Positions 25,902 through 36,079 are shown, counted from the first letter of the stretch. The stretch is 64,000 bases of DNA from Prolixibacter bellariivorans ATCC BAA-1284 (GCF_000621705.1 NZ_JHXO01000008.1:1-64000), one strand, 5' to 3'. Notes: a model not told the origin generated them from the letters alone. Numbers and translations are program-made.

Positions 25902-25931
25902 CCTTGCACCAAACCAAACACATCAATAGCC

Positions 25932-28900
25932 ATGAATGACCGATTTTTATATGCCTATAACGACGAGGAGCTGGACCAGATAGAAGACAATTTGGATGTG
26001 GTCTATAGTGACTTCCCTTTTTCCATCGCTTACCCCATCAACCAATACGAGATATTTTTGGAAGAGGAAGACTATTTTTATGCTTTTAGTCGGTTCTTCG
26101 ATGTTTTCGAAATTTCCGTCCAGTACACCTCCAGTCTGTTAATTACGCTGTTACAAAAGAACCAGGTTCCGGTTGATGATCAGCTACGGAAAATTATCTC
26201 TTCGATTGTCGAAAAACCGCTGTCATTTGGCGATTGGGTAAGCGATATCTTTTTGGTTTTGCTAAAAAAAGGAAATGAATTTCTTCCCGAAAACGAATTG
26301 ATTCGCTCGCTTTCCGAAGCTATGTTCAATCGAAAAGGAAACATCCTGACGGGCTGGCCCGGTCGTAAAGGCGAAGAGTTCAAAAGTATTGTCTATTTCC
26401 GGAATAGCTACTTTGGTCACGATACCACCCTGTCGAAAAATATCTACCGTGAGCTACTTGAGAAAATTGAGCCCAGAATGTTTCAGTTTATTAAGGCATT
26501 GTACCCCATTTCGGCCTATACGCCTTTTACTGTTACAGAAGTCATAGACGAAGAAAACGACCAGAAGGCATACTCAGTTCTCCTTCTCTCCGGCTCCAGT
26601 GCTCATACCGGCAGGCCGATTCGCATTGCCGCGGACAATGCGTTACAGGAAAAATTGTACTATGTCGTTCAAAAGAAAATCCGGCGCCGCGATCTGCTCA
26701 ACAAGGAAGACATTATCAACATCTCTCCTTTTGTCGTTTACCTTCCCTGCAACGAAGAAAAGCAGGAAGAAAAGTATTCGTATCTCTTCCAAACCATTCA
26801 TGCCAAAAACCTGCGAAGGCTCAAGTACATATCATCGCATGAAAATGCAGCAAGCAAGGAAACCGAGCTTTTTAAAGATCAGTTTGCCTTTGTCATCAAC
26901 CAATTGCTCAACAGCGCGCTAATCGGTTCCAATTACAAGATATCGGTACGTCGCCACAAATCGTTGGAAGAAATGCTGGAACGGGGCAATAATGCCACCA
27001 AAAATTTCCTGGGGGAAATGAAACGCGACAAGTACGATCCCAATCTGTTTACGCCCCGGAAATACCTTGACGAAGCCTTTGCCCTATTTCTGGCGAATCC
27101 AGCCAATGGTTTTGTATTGCTGGGCAACGCCGGAAGCGGGAAAACCAACCAAATTTGTCATTGGGCCGACCGTCTCATTGCCGACAAACAACTGGTCGTT
27201 ACGCTCAACAGCAAGTTGTTTTCACAAACGACCCTCGAAGGTCATTTTCAGAACATCTTCGACGAAGGAAAAAAGGATTTGCTGACCATTCTCACCGATT
27301 TACACGAAGAAGCAGAAAAAGGTGGCAAAATGGTGTTCTTCCTTTTCGATGCCATTAACGAATGTCTGCAGTATGGTCCGGATGGAACGGCCGGTAAAGG
27401 AGCCGTCGAACTGTTATGCGCTATCGATCATTTTCTGGTCAGGCACAATTTTCCGCTTTTCAAGGTCGTCATCAGCTGCCGGACCTATACCTGGGAAGAA
27501 GTGATTCATCTCGAAACCGGCATCATGAAACACCAGCATTGGTTTACCTCAGCCGGTGTGCAACACGACGGAGCTCCGTCGCATTTGTCGGTGAAAGGCT
27601 TTACAGAAGACGAACTGCGGGAAACCTATCCCAAATACCAGCAAAAATTCAGATTGAAAACTCACACAGAAGAATTGTTCACCCCGAATTACGCTATCAT
27701 ACGCACCCGACTGAGTGATCCGCTGGTGTTAAAAATGGCCGGCTCTATTTTCCGCGATAATTACCTGCCTCAAGATATCCGGCAATTCCATTCCATTGCC
27801 CTGTTTGAAGATTTTCTCCGTGAAAACGGATTGGACGAAAGCCGCGGAAACGAAAAGTTGTCACACCTGCTGAACATGATTACCCGGGAGCTGTGGCACC
27901 AACGAACCGATGGAATCCGGTTCCAAAATCTTTACCAGGCTTACGAAGATGAGCACAATTCGTTCTATTCACTAAGCCATCTCCTGTTTACCGACGACGC
28001 TTTCAATTATTCCGACTCCTTCAAAAGCCTGTTGGACAAAGGCATTCTACGCGTGGAGAAGCGACACTCCATCAAAGAGTTGCGCTTTGTTTACGAACGT
28101 TACCAGGAATATCTTTTCTCGAAGTTGTTCCGCGACGAAGAAAACGATAAACTGCCCCAACCGAATCTGCCTATTCCGGCGGAAGCGTATAAACGGGAAC
28201 TCTCGACGGGCAAAAATTATGCGGTTGTCCGGAATGCTTTGCGTACAGCACTTATCTCCGATTACATCGACAAAGAGTACGATCCGCACACCATCATACA
28301 ACTGGCTTGTGACCAACAATACGAGGTCCGCCAGCTTATTATCGACGCGCTGGCCGTTCTCCTTTCGGAAGATTATCCCAGCGTATGCCGTCTGGTAGAA
28401 CAAATGCTGCAGTACCGCCGCGACCAAATTGCACCCTCGGCCGAAAAACTGGAAGACATCGAGCTGAAACTGGAAGAAAGCCACAAACACAAGAAGGAAT
28501 ATACGCCGGAAGAAATCAATCAGCTGAAAGAGTCGTTCAACAAGCTGACGGATGAAATGGCGCCAATTATACGCATCCGGCGGGTTGCCACGCACACCAT
28601 CTACGAAATATTCAAATCGAATATTTACGCCCGTGGCCTGTACGACGAAAAACATCATCCGTTCCGCTATCTGCAAAAAGCCATGTCGGATCCCATCGCC
28701 CAGGTACGCGACAATGTGAGTCTGTACATCTACTACATCTCTAAATTTGATACCCAAATTGGTTTGCAAATCCTGGAACACCTCTCCAACCGGATTTTGA
28801 ACACCAACATGCTTTCGCTGATTAAGACAGGCAACCGTCGCGAACTACAGCAGAGCTATTTTGAACCGGCGAGCCGCATCGGGATGCTCATGGTGGTCGA

Positions 28901-30164
28901 AGCCCTGGTACAGAAACAGGATTACGACCTGTCGAAGCGTATTGTCGAAACCTGGAAGCAAATTCTCCGGAAATACACACTGAACCATACGCTGATTAAG
29001 CTGGTCATGCCCTTCTTCAAGTTTTTCCTTCGCCGGCAAGTAACCGTGCAGGTTGCATACGTGAACAACGGGCTCGAGTACCAACATTTCTGGAATACGA
29101 TTCCCGCCAACAGCGAAAACGGAGAATGGTCGCGTGATAAATTTCGCCGGTTCGTACCATACCTTCTTTCTGAGCAATCCGGCTTCGATGCCTTGCAGGA
29201 AGACTTAGTTCAGGCCGTTTCTTCGGGCGATGCCTTCAGCTACTTCCTGATGGAACGGGTGATGATTGTGCAGGGGTTCAAAGACTGGAACCTGATTCGG
29301 TCCGTTGTGCTACATGTGGTGAACCTGCCGGAAGACCATCTTTTTGTTGATTATATTCAAATGTCGATGCTCTATGTGCTGTTTCATATTCTGGAAAAAT
29401 CGGAAACGGCAAACGAGGAAGCATTTGAACTATTTTCCGGCTTGACCGAACGCTGGACCGTTCGCTGCATTGGACTTTTTCACGCGCACTATAACGAAAA
29501 GGCCAATAAAAATTTACCCTACAAGCAATATACACTGAACTGGTACGGTGCGGCCTACTGTTCCATCTACGGTGACGGCGAAACCCGTCCGGGAGACGAC
29601 CGCCCCATGCCCGTATTCTACCGGTTAATCGAAACTTCGTTCCACACCCGCAACAAAGAGTTGCTGTATTATTGCATCGAAAATATTGCGGTTCTTGTTT
29701 CCGATTTCGGAAGATACAAAAGTGCCTTGCCTTTGTTTGGTTACATTCTGGAACTGTTCGGGCACGAATCAACCATTTATGAATTCGACCAGATAAAACT
29801 GGAGCGCGAAGGTTACGATTCTGATTTGCGAAGTTTCCTCTGCAAAATTCTGGGAACCATCAAAAGCTATTATCCCAAGGAAGTGGAATTTTATATCAAC
29901 AACACCCTGGTCAATTCTTCGTTCCCAAACATCGATAAATTCAGAGAGGAACTGCTTAGTTACAATCAGTCGCACGAAACCATCGGCGACCTGCTGACCC
30001 ATAAATTCGGCAATTTTGTGGTGTGGGCACTCTTGTACGATAAGAATATAAGTGCTTATTTTACACGCGTTATGAACATCGGAGCCGATGTAGATGATTA
30101 CTTTTCGTGGTTCGATGGGGTGACCCGGCTAAGTTTCAGGGAGCTCTTCGATGTGAAATTTTAA
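25932..30164 (+). CDS. Large STAND/NACHT-like P-loop NTPase with HEAT-like C-terminal half
   Basis: 1410 residues. Walker A is GNAGSGKT (398-405) and Walker B is MVFFLFDAINECL with Asp473; VVISCRTY near 511 looks like the sensor-1 strand of STAND ATPases, and a winged-helix-like region follows. Residues 1-380 hold no clear family but include FRNSYFGHD with Arg157 and His163, spaced as in HEPN Rx4-6H motifs. From about 750 on come repeated helical pairs (YEVRQLIIDALAVLL, AQVRDNVSLYIYYISKF) resembling HEAT/ARM repeats. STAND proteins sense a ligand with the C-terminal repeats, oligomerise and release an N-terminal effector (compare Avs proteins). The length and the flanking membrane enzymes support a signalling or defence role; this is inference. 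Confidence 0.8.
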   Translation: MNDRFLYAYNDEELDQIEDNLDVVYSDFPFSIAYPINQYEIFLEEEDYFYAFSRFFDVFEISVQYTSSLLITLLQKNQVPVDDQLRKIISSIVEKPLSFGDWVSDIFLVLLKKGNEFLPENELIRSLSEAMFNRKGNILTGWPGRKGEEFKSIVYFRNSYFGHDTTLSKNIYRELLEKIEPRMFQFIKALYPISAYTPFTVTEVIDEENDQKAYSVLLLSGSSAHTGRPIRIAADNALQEKLYYVVQKKIRRRDLLNKEDIINISPFVVYLPCNEEKQEEKYSYLFQTIHAKNLRRLKYISSHENAASKETELFKDQFAFVINQLLNSALIGSNYKISVRRHKSLEEMLERGNNATKNFLGEMKRDKYDPNLFTPRKYLDEAFALFLANPANGFVLLGNAGSGKTNQICHWADRLIADKQLVVTLNSKLFSQTTLEGHFQNIFDEGKKDLLTILTDLHEEAEKGGKMVFFLFDAINECLQYGPDGTAGKGAVELLCAIDHFLVRHNFPLFKVVISCRTYTWEEVIHLETGIMKHQHWFTSAGVQHDGAPSHLSVKGFTEDELRETYPKYQQKFRLKTHTEELFTPNYAIIRTRLSDPLVLKMAGSIFRDNYLPQDIRQFHSIALFEDFLRENGLDESRGNEKLSHLLNMITRELWHQRTDGIRFQNLYQAYEDEHNSFYSLSHLLFTDDAFNYSDSFKSLLDKGILRVEKRHSIKELRFVYERYQEYLFSKLFRDEENDKLPQPNLPIPAEAYKRELSTGKNYAVVRNALRTALISDYIDKEYDPHTIIQLACDQQYEVRQLIIDALAVLLSEDYPSVCRLVEQMLQYRRDQIAPSAEKLEDIELKLEESHKHKKEYTPEEINQLKESFNKLTDEMAPIIRIRRVATHTIYEIFKSNIYARGLYDEKHHPFRYLQKAMSDPIAQVRDNVSLYIYYISKFDTQIGLQILEHLSNRILNTNMLSLIKTGNRRELQQSYFEPASRIGMLMVVEALVQKQDYDLSKRIVETWKQILRKYTLNHTLIKLVMPFFKFFLRRQVTVQVAYVNNGLEYQHFWNTIPANSENGEWSRDKFRRFVPYLLSEQSGFDALQEDLVQAVSSGDAFSYFLMERVMIVQGFKDWNLIRSVVLHVVNLPEDHLFVDYIQMSMLYVLFHILEKSETANEEAFELFSGLTERWTVRCIGLFHAHYNEKANKNLPYKQYTLNWYGAAYCSIYGDGETRPGDDRPMPVFYRLIETSFHTRNKELLYYCIENIAVLVSDFGRYKSALPLFGYILELFGHESTIYEFDQIKLEREGYDSDLRSFLCKILGTIKSYYPKEVEFYINNTLVNSSFPNIDKFREELLSYNQSHETIGDLLTHKFGNFVVWALLYDKNISAYFTRVMNIGADVDDYFSWFDGVTRLSFRELFDVKF

Positions 30165-30206
30165 AACACGACCCGTTACAGGTCGGAAAAAGGAATTCAG
30201 TATTTA

Positions 30207-31079
30207 GTGAAAATCAACGTAAAAACCATATTTGTATCGGCAGGCTTGATAGTGCTGTCCGGTATTCTTTTGGCAGGAATCCATTATATGCTTCTTTCAA
30301 ATTATTCACGGAAAATTACGAACGACCAGTTCACGGTTATTGGGCATCGCGGAGACGGAGGTTCGGCACCGGAAAATACGCTCGCAGCCATTGAAAAGGG
30401 AATTCAGGCAGGTGCCAACATGCTAGAAATCGATGTACACGAAACCCGCGACGGCGTGGTATGCGTGATGCACGATGAACGGGTGAACCGCACCACCAAC
30501 GGACAAGGCAAGATTAAAGATTTAACCTGGGATGAAATCAGGCAGCTGGATGCCGGTAGTTGGTTCAATGCAAAATACAGAGGAGAGCAGGTGCCGTCGC
30601 TCGAACAGGTGATCGAACACATCGACGGCCGGGCACAACTACTCATCGAAATCAAAAAAGGAACACCCTACTATCCTCAAATCGAAGAAAAGGTGGTCAG
30701 CCTCATTCGGAAACACCAGGCCGAAAGCTGGTGTGTTGTGCAAAGTTTTCACATGGATATTTTGCAGCATATTCATCAGCTCGATCCCAACATTCGGTTA
30801 CAGAAACTGGCCTTTTTCGCCATCCCGGCATTGGGATTCAGCTTCGATCTCTCCTTTCATTCCTTTCATCCGGAACAGGAATCATTTATCGAAAGCTATA
30901 ACCTCAATTATCTCTTTGTCACGAAAAAGCTGATTCGCCAGCTACATCAGGAGGGAAAAAAGATCAATGTATGGACAGCCGACTCGCCGGGAGTTATCCG
31001 GAAGATGGTCAATATGGGAGTCGACGGTGTCATTACCAACCATCCGGAACTAGCGAATACGCTAAAAAACAAGCAATAA
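30207..31079 (+). CDS. Membrane-anchored glycerophosphodiester phosphodiesterase
   Basis: 290 residues from GTG 30207. One N-terminal helix (TIFVSAGLIVLSGILLAG) anchors a GDPD TIM barrel: VIGHRGDGGSAPENT (His and Arg-Gly), MLEIDVHETRDG (Glu/Asp metal ligands), VCVMHDERVNRTTNG (catalytic His) and LIEIKKG later. It hydrolyses glycerophosphodiesters to glycerol-3-phosphate and an alcohol, using Ca2+ or Mg2+, most likely at the membrane outer face. It starts 42 bp after the STAND gene, making it the fourth gene of the cluster. Confidence 0.92.
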   Translation: MKINVKTIFVSAGLIVLSGILLAGIHYMLLSNYSRKITNDQFTVIGHRGDGGSAPENTLAAIEKGIQAGANMLEIDVHETRDGVVCVMHDERVNRTTNGQGKIKDLTWDEIRQLDAGSWFNAKYRGEQVPSLEQVIEHIDGRAQLLIEIKKGTPYYPQIEEKVVSLIRKHQAESWCVVQSFHMDILQHIHQLDPNIRLQKLAFFAIPALGFSFDLSFHSFHPEQESFIESYNLNYLFVTKKLIRQLHQEGKKINVWTADSPGVIRKMVNMGVDGVITNHPELANTLKNKQ

Positions 31080-31222
31080 GAAAAACACACTTCGATAAAA
31101 ACAAAATCCAATAGTTAGTAAAGAGATCGCCACCGGTTTGTTACAAACTTAACAACAGCTACTTTTGTCAATCTCATTCAGGATAAGTACATTTAATACG
31201 ACAAACCAAAAAATCCTGACCA

Positions 31223-31615
31223 ATGAGAACTGCCATCATTTTTATTTCAGGGATAACTGGAGGAATTCTGTTAATTTTCCGGGCCATCGGCATTGTAGCC
31301 GAATTTAGCATCAACAATTTTCTGCTGTATGCAAGTCTGGCCTTGCTCCTGTTGATTTGTATACCCACCTATTTGTACGATAAACATTTGCGCAATGAGG
31401 AAATCAAAAAAATCATCGCCTCTTACAAAGGCAAGAAGAAAGAACCGCTGCAAATAAAGAAAGAAACCCCGACCATTCAGGGGGAAGTCGAAGAATGGGG
31501 CATCAACAATCCTCCGTTCCGCGACCATCACTCCGGATTAACCTGGGGAGGCGGCAACATTCATGCAGCCAACGCCTCAAGGGGAACCCGTAGAACGTTT
31601 TTGAAAAGAAGGTGA
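31223..31615 (+). CDS. Two-helix membrane protein, unknown
   Basis: 130 residues with two hydrophobic helices (IIFISGITGGILLIFRAIGI and FLLYASLALLLLICIPTYLY), then a charged cytosolic tail rich in Lys/Glu and a Gly/Asn-rich end. No family recognised. It follows the phosphodiesterase by 143 bp and is not obviously part of that cluster. The 444-bp spacer after it contains no firm gene. Confidence 0.6.
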   Translation: MRTAIIFISGITGGILLIFRAIGIVAEFSINNFLLYASLALLLLICIPTYLYDKHLRNEEIKKIIASYKGKKKEPLQIKKETPTIQGEVEEWGINNPPFRDHHSGLTWGGGNIHAANASRGTRRTFLKRR

Positions 31616-32059
31616 TAGTCAATTAGTAGTGAAAAATGAACAATTAGAAATTCAAGCAAACACAATAAAACAACGTCGATATATCTTATTAACAAACTAG
31701 CAGGTATTGGTAAGCCTAACTGCCCAATAACATGCCATTAACCATTTGCTACCATATGATAAGATTCTATATTTAAGCATACCAACAAATCTGAACTAAT
31801 CTGCGAATCCTTTTAACATGAAACCGAACACTTTATCAAACGACCAATCCCTGCAGCCTTTTACCTTCCTTGTTTTACCTGAAATGGCAAATGATTTATT
31901 TTTGCCGGAGCATTTATTTTTTAAGGATATAAAAACCGGATAGTATCCTGATATTATTGCCTTTCAACTTACCTGACGCATATCTCGTTGAGATACATCA
32001 TGGGTAATTTGTTTATGCCGGATAAATCACAGGAATCCTCTAACTAATAAACAAGAATA
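31616..32059. other. Intergenic stretch of 444 bp, no firm feature
   Basis: AT-rich. A 41-codon frame at 31818-31943 has no support. The promoter of the following gene pair is expected near the right end, but no clear TAnnTTTG box was identified. Confidence 0.4.
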
Positions 32060-34117
32060 ATGAAAACTTGCTGCCACCTATTGTTTGTGCTTTTCCTACT
32101 CCTAACGGTCACCCAACAGGTAAATGCACAAAAAGAACCCAAAACAGGAAAAGTAGACATTGAAAACCTCAAAGCCACACGCTGCCCAATCGACTCGAAT
32201 GCACATGCGTATTTTATTTTCGACTATGGTAAAGCCGACTTCGAATACATGGCGAAGAATGTCAGGTCGGATGACCCCGCTAGTAGCCGAACAGGCTTTC
32301 AGCTGCACATCAACCGGCATTTCCGCATCAAAGTCCTCGACAACGAAGGGTTTGATTATGCCAACGTCGAAATTCCGCTCTATCAGGGAAGACAAAACGA
32401 AGAGCTGTCGACATTGAAAGCTTATACCTACAATCTCGAAAATGGGAAGGTAGTAAAAGACAAGCTCAGTAACAGAGATGTCATGACAGAAGAAACCAGC
32501 GAACACTGGAATACCGTTAAGTTTGCCCTACCCAATGTAAAAGCAGGTTCCATCATCGAGGTAGATTATACCATTCGTACAACTCATTTTTTCAATCTTC
32601 GCACGTGGTATTTCCAACGGGATATTCCGACCCTTTACAGTGATTTCACAGCCATTGTTCCCGAATATTATTTCTATAACAAGACCCTACGGGGCTACTA
32701 CCCGGTGAAATTTGAACAAGACCAGCGCCAGCAAAAAATGACCATCACCTATCACCAAAAAGCAGAAGGAGTCACACAAAAGGCGTATACAAGTACAGGG
32801 ACATTCAACTATACCGAAAATATTTACCACTATACTGCTGACAGCATTCCGGCGTTTCCGAAAGAACGATTCTTACGAACGGAAGACAATTATATTTCAA
32901 GAATTGACTTTGAACTACAGTACCGAAAATTTCCGCAGTCTCCCATCGATTATTATACAACAACCTGGCAGGATGTAGACAAGGATTTAAATGACAATCA
33001 ATATTTCGGAAAACAGCTGAACGGTTCCGGTAACATGCGGGATGCGGCAGACGAATTGAAGAAGAGTGGAGCTGAGGGCATGCAAATGATGAATCTGGCG
33101 ATGGAATACATTAAGCATCATATTGCCTGGAATGGAACAAAAACCAAGTACGTCAACACCACCCTGAATAAAGCCTTCAAAGAAGGTTCAGGGAACTGTG
33201 CCGATGTCAACCTCAATCTTGTCAGGCTTTTACGCGAAGTAGGCTTCAAGAGTTATCCCGTCGTACTCAGTACGCAAGACAACGGAATCATCCATCCGTC
33301 GCACCCATCCATCAGCAGCTTCAACTACGTAGTTGCCATGGTTGAAAGTGCCGGTAGAGCCTACCTGATGGACGCCACCGATGCAGATGCAGAAATCAAT
33401 TTGCTTCCCATCCGGTGTCTGAATGACAAGGGCAGAATTATTGGAGATGTTCCGGATAAATGGATTAATCTGATGAACTATCAGCCATTTTCCATGACAT
33501 CCAGCATCCTGATGATGATGGACAGCACCGCTATGATAAAAGGGAAAGCTAATATGAACCTGAAAGGGTATGGAGCCTACGAGTTCCGCAAAGCCATTCG
33601 AAAATATGATTCGCCAACCGACTTTATCAAAGCTCAGGACGATAAAAACACGTTGCAGAATATTGATGGATTAAAAGTTAAGGGACTGGATACCCTTTAT
33701 CACAACCTGAATCTTTCCTATAGCTTTACCGACAACCAACTGTCGGCCAACCGAGGCGATATGCTCTATTTCAATCCGGTTGTCCTGCCCTATTTTGAAG
33801 AGAATCCATTCAAACTCGACAAAAGACAATATCCGGTAGAGTTTGATCATCCTTATCACATTCAGCAGGTGCAGACATACAGAATCCCCACCAATTATCA
33901 GGTTCAGGAAACACCGAAATCTGTAAAAATGGTACTTCCGAATAATGAAGCGCAATTCGTTTTTCAGGTTCAGAATTTGGGGGGCAATTTAATTGTCAGC
34001 TCATCGCTGATTATCAACAAAAGCGTATTCCTGCCAAGTGAATACGAACAGCTTAAGAAGTTCTTTCAAATGATGATTGACAAGCAAAACGAACTGGTCG
34101 TCCTAAAACACATTTGA
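32060..34117 (+). CDS. DUF3857/transglutaminase-like secreted protein
   Basis: 685 residues. A signal peptide (LLFVLFLLLTVTQQVNAQ) is followed by a DUF3857 beta domain (about 40-270) and a transglutaminase-like domain. In the latter, EGSGNCADVNLNLVRLLREV has the Cys of the triad in the expected GNCADxN position, and the His and Asp lie in SFNYVVAMVE and YLMDATD. In the His position the protein has Asn-Tyr rather than the usual NHV, so its activity is uncertain. The C-terminus is a beta-rich domain. It ends in TGATG, overlapping the start of a second protein of the same type: translational coupling. Secreted or periplasmic; substrate unknown. Confidence 0.85.
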   Translation: MKTCCHLLFVLFLLLTVTQQVNAQKEPKTGKVDIENLKATRCPIDSNAHAYFIFDYGKADFEYMAKNVRSDDPASSRTGFQLHINRHFRIKVLDNEGFDYANVEIPLYQGRQNEELSTLKAYTYNLENGKVVKDKLSNRDVMTEETSEHWNTVKFALPNVKAGSIIEVDYTIRTTHFFNLRTWYFQRDIPTLYSDFTAIVPEYYFYNKTLRGYYPVKFEQDQRQQKMTITYHQKAEGVTQKAYTSTGTFNYTENIYHYTADSIPAFPKERFLRTEDNYISRIDFELQYRKFPQSPIDYYTTTWQDVDKDLNDNQYFGKQLNGSGNMRDAADELKKSGAEGMQMMNLAMEYIKHHIAWNGTKTKYVNTTLNKAFKEGSGNCADVNLNLVRLLREVGFKSYPVVLSTQDNGIIHPSHPSISSFNYVVAMVESAGRAYLMDATDADAEINLLPIRCLNDKGRIIGDVPDKWINLMNYQPFSMTSSILMMMDSTAMIKGKANMNLKGYGAYEFRKAIRKYDSPTDFIKAQDDKNTLQNIDGLKVKGLDTLYHNLNLSYSFTDNQLSANRGDMLYFNPVVLPYFEENPFKLDKRQYPVEFDHPYHIQQVQTYRIPTNYQVQETPKSVKMVLPNNEAQFVFQVQNLGGNLIVSSSLIINKSVFLPSEYEQLKKFFQMMIDKQNELVVLKHI

Positions 34118-36027
34118 TGAAAAAATCATTGCTCACTCTTCTCTGCACTTTTATTATTAGCATCCCGGCATTCGCTCAAAGCAGCCGGGATGCTGCTTCT
34201 ATTCCCGATTCTCTCAAAAAACACGCAAATGCCGTCATTCGGGAATACCAGGTCACCTACAACCGGACCGGTGCAGGCAGTTACAGTCGAGAGGTTCATT
34301 TGGTAGCAACAATTCTGAACAGCAACGGGAGAAGCAAAGCGGACCTGCTGGTATCGTACGACCGAAATTCCAGTGTGGCTGAAATCAGCGGAGAGATATA
34401 CGATGCGCAGGGAAAGCCACTGAAAAAAGTCCGGAACAAAGACATTCGGGACTATGCCTACAACGAAAGTTATACGCTGTTCGGTGACAACCGGGTGAAA
34501 TACTTCAGACCGGCCTACAAGCTCTATCCCTACACCGTGGAGTATCACTACAAAGTCAACTACAACGATCTGGTCAGCTTTGGCAACTGGGCTCCGGTTC
34601 CGGGCTATAACACATCCGTAGAAGAGGCCGAAATGACTTTCACAACACCAACAAAATTCAATCTGCGTCATAAAGAATTGAACAACGATTTTGGCTTTAC
34701 CCAAACAAACGAAAAGAATACGGAGGTATATCACTGGAAACTATCGGGAGTAAAAGCCATCGACAGAGAACGACTGGCGCCTGATTTTATGGATGTATTT
34801 CCCGTTGTGCTCCTTTCGCCCGATGAGATTTCATACGAAGGAACCACCGGTAACTTCTCTACCTGGAAAAGTTACGGTACCTGGACATATCACCTTATCC
34901 AGGATCGTACCCTACTGCCGGAAGAAACAATACTAAAACTGGTCCGACTGACCGATAGTTTGCCGGATAAGCGTGACAAAGTAAAAGCGGTTTACCAGTA
35001 CATGCAGAGAAAAACGCGCTATGTCAACATCGCATTAGGTATTGGCGGCTTCCAGCCTATCAAGGCGGAAGATGTCGATGAAAAAGGTTACGGCGATTGC
35101 AAGGCGCTGAGTAACTACACCCGCTCGTTGTTAAAAGCCATTGGCATAAAAGCCTACTACACCGAAATCGGAAGCGGTGATAGCCGGCAAATCAAGTATC
35201 CCGATTTTCCGGGAGTCAGTCAAACCAATCATGTGATATTGTGTGTGCCATTGAAACAGGATACGGTATGGTTGGAATGCACCAGCCAACAAATTCCATT
35301 CGGGTACATCAGCACAAATAACTCGGAGCGCTATGCTCTTCTAATCACGCCAGAAGGCGGAAAACTGGTTCGTACACCGGAATATACTGAACGAGACAAC
35401 CGACGGGACTCCCACATTCTTGTCAACCTGCAAAACAATGGGGCTGCTTCATTTCAGTTGAATTCCGTATTCAAAGACGGCGAGTTTGAAGACGTTTTTG
35501 GCGTCCTCCACCTTTCGGCGAAAGAGCAGAAAGATGCCCTAACCCGATGGTTGGAGGTTCCGGGACTCACGATTCAGCACTTTTCCATGCAGGATATTTC
35601 TGCTGACTCGGCCAAAGCGAATTTGACTATCGAAGGAGAAACCAGCCGCTATGCTATGCCAACCGGCAACCGGCTATTCGTATCCACTAACTTCTTAATC
35701 GGGAACAGCTTTCCGTCGCATCTCCGAACCGATCGTCAGTTGGATATTTATCAGCGTACAGGCTACACGTACCAGGATACATTGACAATCAATATTCCCA
35801 AAGAATTTAAGGTTGAATTCATGCCAACTGGAACCGAACTCACCTCTTCATTTGGCAATTACGAAATAAGCTACCAGCAAAATGGTGACAATACCATCGA
35901 AGTAACGCGGAAAGTGGTTATTCACCAGGGAAAATACAAAGCCAATGACGTCAAGTCTATCAACGATTTCCTTTCGGGAATTGCTTCGCAGGAGAGGCAG
36001 AAGGTGGTGTTGGTGAAGAAGACTTGA
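34117..36027 (+). CDS. DUF3857/transglutaminase-like secreted protein
   Basis: 636 residues from the ATG at 34117 that overlaps the previous stop. It has a signal peptide (LLTLLCTFIISIPAFAQ), DUF3857 at about 40-240 (YEVTYNRTGAG-like strand pattern, VEYHYKVNY), then transglutaminase: GYGDCKALSNYTRSLLKAIG (Cys), TNHVILCVPL (His) and WLECTSQQIPFGYI (Asp replaced by Glu). Triad residues are better kept than in the first protein. The two form a pair, perhaps a complex in the periplasm. A terminator follows at 36046. Confidence 0.88.
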   Translation: MKKSLLTLLCTFIISIPAFAQSSRDAASIPDSLKKHANAVIREYQVTYNRTGAGSYSREVHLVATILNSNGRSKADLLVSYDRNSSVAEISGEIYDAQGKPLKKVRNKDIRDYAYNESYTLFGDNRVKYFRPAYKLYPYTVEYHYKVNYNDLVSFGNWAPVPGYNTSVEEAEMTFTTPTKFNLRHKELNNDFGFTQTNEKNTEVYHWKLSGVKAIDRERLAPDFMDVFPVVLLSPDEISYEGTTGNFSTWKSYGTWTYHLIQDRTLLPEETILKLVRLTDSLPDKRDKVKAVYQYMQRKTRYVNIALGIGGFQPIKAEDVDEKGYGDCKALSNYTRSLLKAIGIKAYYTEIGSGDSRQIKYPDFPGVSQTNHVILCVPLKQDTVWLECTSQQIPFGYISTNNSERYALLITPEGGKLVRTPEYTERDNRRDSHILVNLQNNGAASFQLNSVFKDGEFEDVFGVLHLSAKEQKDALTRWLEVPGLTIQHFSMQDISADSAKANLTIEGETSRYAMPTGNRLFVSTNFLIGNSFPSHLRTDRQLDIYQRTGYTYQDTLTINIPKEFKVEFMPTGTELTSSFGNYEISYQQNGDNTIEVTRKVVIHQGKYKANDVKSINDFLSGIASQERQKVVLVKKT

Positions 36028-36045
36028 AACGGTATTTTCAATTCG

Positions 36046-36079
36046 TAAAAACCCCACAGCTTATGTGGGATTTTTTTTA
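36046..36079 (+). terminator. Rho-independent terminator of the DUF3857 pair
   Basis: CCCCACA / TGTGGG stem with a 5-nt loop, followed by eight T. A second hairpin ACAACCAGC / GCTGGTTTGT lies at about 36084-36112. Confidence 0.85.

Noticed and set aside
28047-28781. 244-aa minus-strand frame inside the STAND gene
   Set aside because: It lies entirely opposite a well-supported gene and has no recognisable family; an antisense shadow.
31818-31943. 41-codon frame between 31616 and 32059
   Set aside because: No signal, motif or position that supports expression; composition like surrounding AT-rich DNA.
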